A stretch of 64,000 nt of DNA, taken from NCBI GenBank assembly GCA_025998955.1, contig AP024676.1:620001-684000 (forward strand), read 5' to 3'. The stretch comes from Candidatus Roseilinea sp. Lineage in GTDB: Bacteria > Chloroflexota > Anaerolineae > J036 > Brachytrichaceae. This document shows, one piece after another, positions 61,700-64,000 of the stretch. The position numbers were made by a program, and so were the translations under genes. Each line of letters starts with the position of its first letter. The stretch's first letter is position 1. The notes beneath the pieces were generated by a model. The model did not search any database and was not told where the DNA came from. It saw nothing but the letters and a program-made list of their open reading frames with translations.

Positions 61700-62832
61700 A
61701 CTCACGTTACGCAGCCAGTGTGACGGGCTGCAGCTGGCGCAGGGCGTCAAAAGCTGATTGAACGGCGTGCAGATACAAATGCGATTTCAAGGCAAAATGA
61801 TTCGACTTGGATTTACGCTTGAGCATCTCGAGCTTGATGAACGCACACAAACTGGCAAAGATGTGATTGGTCTGCGTCGTGACCGTGTGGGCAGGCGAGC
61901 GTTCGAGCGCGGCATTCTGCTTGAGCGACTTGTGGAAGGGTTCGATCGTCCATCGTTTTTGATAGAGCGAGGTGATCCCATCGTAGGTGAGCGTGGTGTC
62001 GCTGGTGACCAGAAACAATACGCCGGTAGAGCCATCTTTGTTTGTAAAGACTTGCTTGGCCAAAAGCAGCGGGAAGCTCACATCTTCCAGATACACTGGC
62101 CGCACCGTGTTTGGTTCGATCACGACTTCATCCACACGCACGTAGATGCCGTGCCGCTTGTCGTCCGCGCTGAGCGCCACCTTGCGATTGGCCTTGAGCG
62201 GCATGACAAACTCCTTCTTCAGCTTGTGTTTGACGAAATTCATGTTGTCGGCCGCGGCAAACCACACATCGTTGAGCACGTATTTGAAGGGAATCTGGTT
62301 GATCACCGCTTGTTGCAGCATCATGCGGTAATACTCATTCTTGGTGATCGGACTTCGGCGCTTGGTCTTGCCACTCTTCTTGTCCACATACTGCTCGGTC
62401 TTGGCGATCAAGCGAAACTCCACTGGCAACGACAGCCCCCGACTGGGCACGTGATACAGCGCCGTCATCAGGTTGATGCCTTTGATCACCTCGCCGCTGG
62501 TGTGATCATAGTGCCAGCACACGATGTCGTTCTCGTCGCTGTAGGGTTTCTCGCTGATCGTGTCGTCCACGATCAGCACCCCATCCTCACTTTGAATCTG
62601 CCGCACAAATCGCTTCGTCACCTGCCACAACGCCGCCCCGCCGCGCTGTTGGCCGCTCAGCCAGCGGGTGATTTGGTCATGGCTGACGCTCCCTTCGACC
62701 ACTTGACCCAACCCGGTTGCCGTGGCCTGTCCAAACGTGCACAACAGATAATCGCTATACAGGTCAAGCAAGTCTTGTGTCATGTCGCCATTCTATGGTC
62801 GCGCAGTCAGTTCGCGACTGCGTAACGTGAGT
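61700..62832 (-). mobile_element. IS4-like insertion sequence, copy 2
   Basis: 1133 bp, same orientation and ends as copy 1, flanked by TACTT at 61695-61699 and 62833-62837. I see about four base differences between copies over the full length. The last base also serves in the TAA stop of the gene at its right. Confidence 0.92.
61707..62783 (-). CDS. IS4-like DDE transposase, copy 2
   Basis: 358 residues, identical to copy 1 except the second residue (Thr for Ala) as far as I can see. All catalytic motifs are intact. The inner end of this copy lies only 5 bp from the end of copy 1, so the transposase could act on an abutted end pair. Confidence 0.88.
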   Translation of the reverse strand: MTQDLLDLYSDYLLCTFGQATATGLGQVVEGSVSHDQITRWLSGQQRGGAALWQVTKRFVRQIQSEDGVLIVDDTISEKPYSDENDIVCWHYDHTSGEVIKGINLMTALYHVPSRGLSLPVEFRLIAKTEQYVDKKSGKTKRRSPITKNEYYRMMLQQAVINQIPFKYVLNDVWFAAADNMNFVKHKLKKEFVMPLKANRKVALSADDKRHGIYVRVDEVVIEPNTVRPVYLEDVSFPLLLAKQVFTNKDGSTGVLFLVTSDTTLTYDGITSLYQKRWTIEPFHKSLKQNAALERSPAHTVTTQTNHIFASLCAFIKLEMLKRKSKSNHFALKSHLYLHAVQSAFDALRQLQPVTLAA

Positions 62833-63611
62833 TACTTTAGGCTCACCCGAACCGGCGGCGTGACGTTCGATGCGGAGCAGCCCGCGTCCGTGCCGTCGCC
62901 GCTCACGGTGCACACGCGGTAGAGGTAATCGCCGGCGCTCACGTTCGCGTCGGTGCACACGTAGAGGGTGCGACTGGTAATGGGTAGGGAACAGGTGCGC
63001 ACCATGCGCCAGGCCGCGCCGTTGTTGCTCGACCGTTCCACGAGGAACGCTCCATCGAAGCGCACGTCGGTGAACAACCAGCTCAGACTGACCGAGCGCG
63101 TGTCCGTGAACGTGTTGGTCGTCGCGCGCAAGGCGCACGGCATTTGTGTGGGCGGATAGTCCACGCGCACCACGCCTCGGGCGGAGCCGCGTCCGGTCAC
63201 CGTGTTCACCGTAATCTTCCATGCGCTGACGCGGTTGACATCGGATGGGAAGGCCGCATAGCTTACCCACAGCGGCACGGCGTTGCTCGCGGATCCGGTG
63301 ATGGAGACGTAGGGCGCATCACGGTCGGATCCGATTAGTGCGAGCTGTAACTTGTCGGCTTTTGGGCCGCTTCCCGTTGAGCTCGTCCATGGCCGGATGT
63401 ATGCTTGGATACAACCTGGCGTGGTGACCTTGAATTCGAATGTCTTCGCGGCGCCTGCCTGTGCAGGCAGCTCGAAAGCGAAGTCAACAGATGTGGCCGC
63501 CGATGCGGCTACGCTTTGGTTCGTCGGGGCCAGCATCATGGTCAAGCCCAGCGCGGCTGCCGTCATGGCGCACGCGGTCATATACTTCATTTGACAAGTC
63601 CACTGTGCCAT
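62832..63611 (-). CDS. Secreted protein with Fn3-like C-terminal domain
   Basis: About 259 residues. Signal peptide ACAMTAAALGLTMMLAP with cleavage near SVAASAA, a beta-rich N-terminal domain (FAFELPAQAGAAKTFEFKVT, GCIQAYIRPWTSSTGSG) resembling exported PPC-type domains, and a C-terminal fibronectin III-like part (SVSLSWLFTDVRFDGAFLVER, YRVCTVSGDGT). Start uncertain: Met codons at 63662, 63611 and 63590 are all possible and none has a good ribosome site. The stop abuts the IS4 copy, but joining the IS flanks keeps the same stop, so the C-terminus may be native. Confidence 0.65.
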   Translation of the reverse strand: MAQWTCQMKYMTACAMTAAALGLTMMLAPTNQSVAASAATSVDFAFELPAQAGAAKTFEFKVTTPGCIQAYIRPWTSSTGSGPKADKLQLALIGSDRDAPYVSITGSASNAVPLWVSYAAFPSDVNRVSAWKITVNTVTGRGSARGVVRVDYPPTQMPCALRATTNTFTDTRSVSLSWLFTDVRFDGAFLVERSSNNGAAWRMVRTCSLPITSRTLYVCTDANVSAGDYLYRVCTVSGDGTDAGCSASNVTPPVRVSLK

Positions 63612-63869
63612 CGCTTTATTGTCGCCACGCGCATAAAAAATCTGCAACATTTCTGTGTTCATTCTCGCCGGCCTGCTTCCCCCAACACAAACAGACAGGC
63701 CGAACGCGAACGAACGAAGACGGTTTTCGATGTTTAGGGCCGTTGCGCATGTGCAAGTGCGGTCAACGGCGTAAACAGCGATATTTTGCCTGACTTAGCT
63801 TAGAAGTCAAAGTGAATCGGTCTAAGTACGCGAAGTGGCAAGATTGACAAAGCTTTTGCCCCGATCCCT
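63612..63869. other. Intergenic region without recognised gene
   Basis: About 260 bp, more AT-rich than its neighbours, between a partial dehydrogenase and the secreted-protein gene, both on the minus strand. I see a weak 7-bp inverted repeat (CGGCCTG/CAGGCCG near 63670-63705) and no tRNA, strong promoter or coding frame that I would support. It must hold the promoter of the secreted-protein gene. Confidence 0.5.
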
Positions 63870-64000
63870 TCAAGACGACACCGGCAGAAACTGGTCGGCC
63901 AGCATCTGTGCCCATTGCTCGTTGGCATGCCGGGTGCGGCCGGCGTTGTGTGGCGTGTGCACCACGTTGTGCCGACCCAGCAACGGATCGTCCAGCGGCA
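63870..64000 (-). CDS. 2-Hydroxyacid dehydrogenase, C-terminal end only
   Basis: The last 43 codons of a gene that continues past the window. The reading PLDDPLLGRHNVVHTPHNAG includes the catalytic His region (TPHNAG, compare TPHIAG) and is followed by a final amphipathic helix (ANEQWAQMLADQFL). This places it in the D-isomer 2-hydroxyacid dehydrogenase family. It is distinct in sequence from the dehydrogenase at 10830-11795. Confidence 0.75.
   Translation of the reverse strand, partial: PLDDPLLGRHNVVHTPHNAGRTRHANEQWAQMLADQFLPVSS

Noticed and set aside
60620-62825. Two 355-codon plus-strand open frames inside the IS4-like copies
   Set aside because: Antisense to the transposases, duplicated only because the element is; no initiation signal or motif.

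Overview
The window is a 64 kb GC-rich bacterial chromosome segment. Gene content points to Chloroflexota, probably an Anaerolineae-type lineage: a sigma-A factor with a basic tail and acidic insert, DUF3048 and DUF951 proteins, Pro/Thr-rich lamin-tail proteins, two BMP-type nucleoside ABC transporters, and a large set of sugar, enolase-superfamily and amidohydrolase enzymes. The lineage call is inference from protein resemblance, since no rRNA gene is present.

Layout. 1-12 kb: an alpha/beta hydrolase, a coiled-coil nuclease-like protein, a GH5 glycosidase lipoprotein, trpF, an enolase-superfamily dehydratase, uvrC, a CAT-anticodon tRNA, a hydrolase/Rieske pair, a MenC-like enzyme and a 2-hydroxyacid dehydrogenase. 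12-20 kb: greA with an attenuator-like leader, a coupled pair of AddB-like and UvrD-like helicases, an RmlA-type nucleotidyltransferase, an acyl-CoA dehydrogenase and a pentapeptide-repeat protein. 20-34 kb: tRNA-Glu, three envelope or secreted proteins (DUF3048, LysM, zinc-ribbon/lamin-tail), a phosphoribosyltransferase, sigA, a GH127 glycosidase, clpX, an O-antigen-ligase-like protein, a STAS / anti-sigma kinase / STAS partner-switching cassette, and a hyperacidic protein behind a consensus promoter. 34-39 kb: M50 protease, TyrA-like dehydrogenase, glycosyltransferase plus ABC-2 permease, NagD-like phosphatase, and a Phe-Gly-Ala tRNA cluster.

39-58 kb is a nucleoside and purine salvage island. 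It holds a nucleoside hydrolase, an SAH/MTA-type deaminase, a complete BMP transporter (lipoprotein, ATPase, two permeases; interrupted by an IS5-like element), an ADP-ribosylglycohydrolase, an SsnA-like aminohydrolase, a second complete BMP transporter on the other strand, and a fold-type II PLP enzyme. Both transporter promoters read TTGCCC-N16-TAnAAT. The expected flow is import of nucleosides, cleavage of the glycosidic bond, then deamination of the base or nucleoside.

58-64 kb: an MBL-fold hydrolase, a VOC protein, a Tat-type sugar-binding lipoprotein cut short next to two tandem, nearly identical IS4-like elements that share a 5-bp target repeat, a secreted protein, and the end of another 2-hydroxyacid dehydrogenase.

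Two genome-wide habits stand out. First, many short intergenic gaps are filled with arrays of degenerate 7-bp repeats, each with its own heptamer, and similar runs lie inside trpF and probably the GH127 gene. Second, at least a dozen genes carry a -10-like TANNNT hexamer only 6-11 nt before the start codon, which suggests leaderless mRNAs. No CRISPR array, prophage or rRNA was seen.
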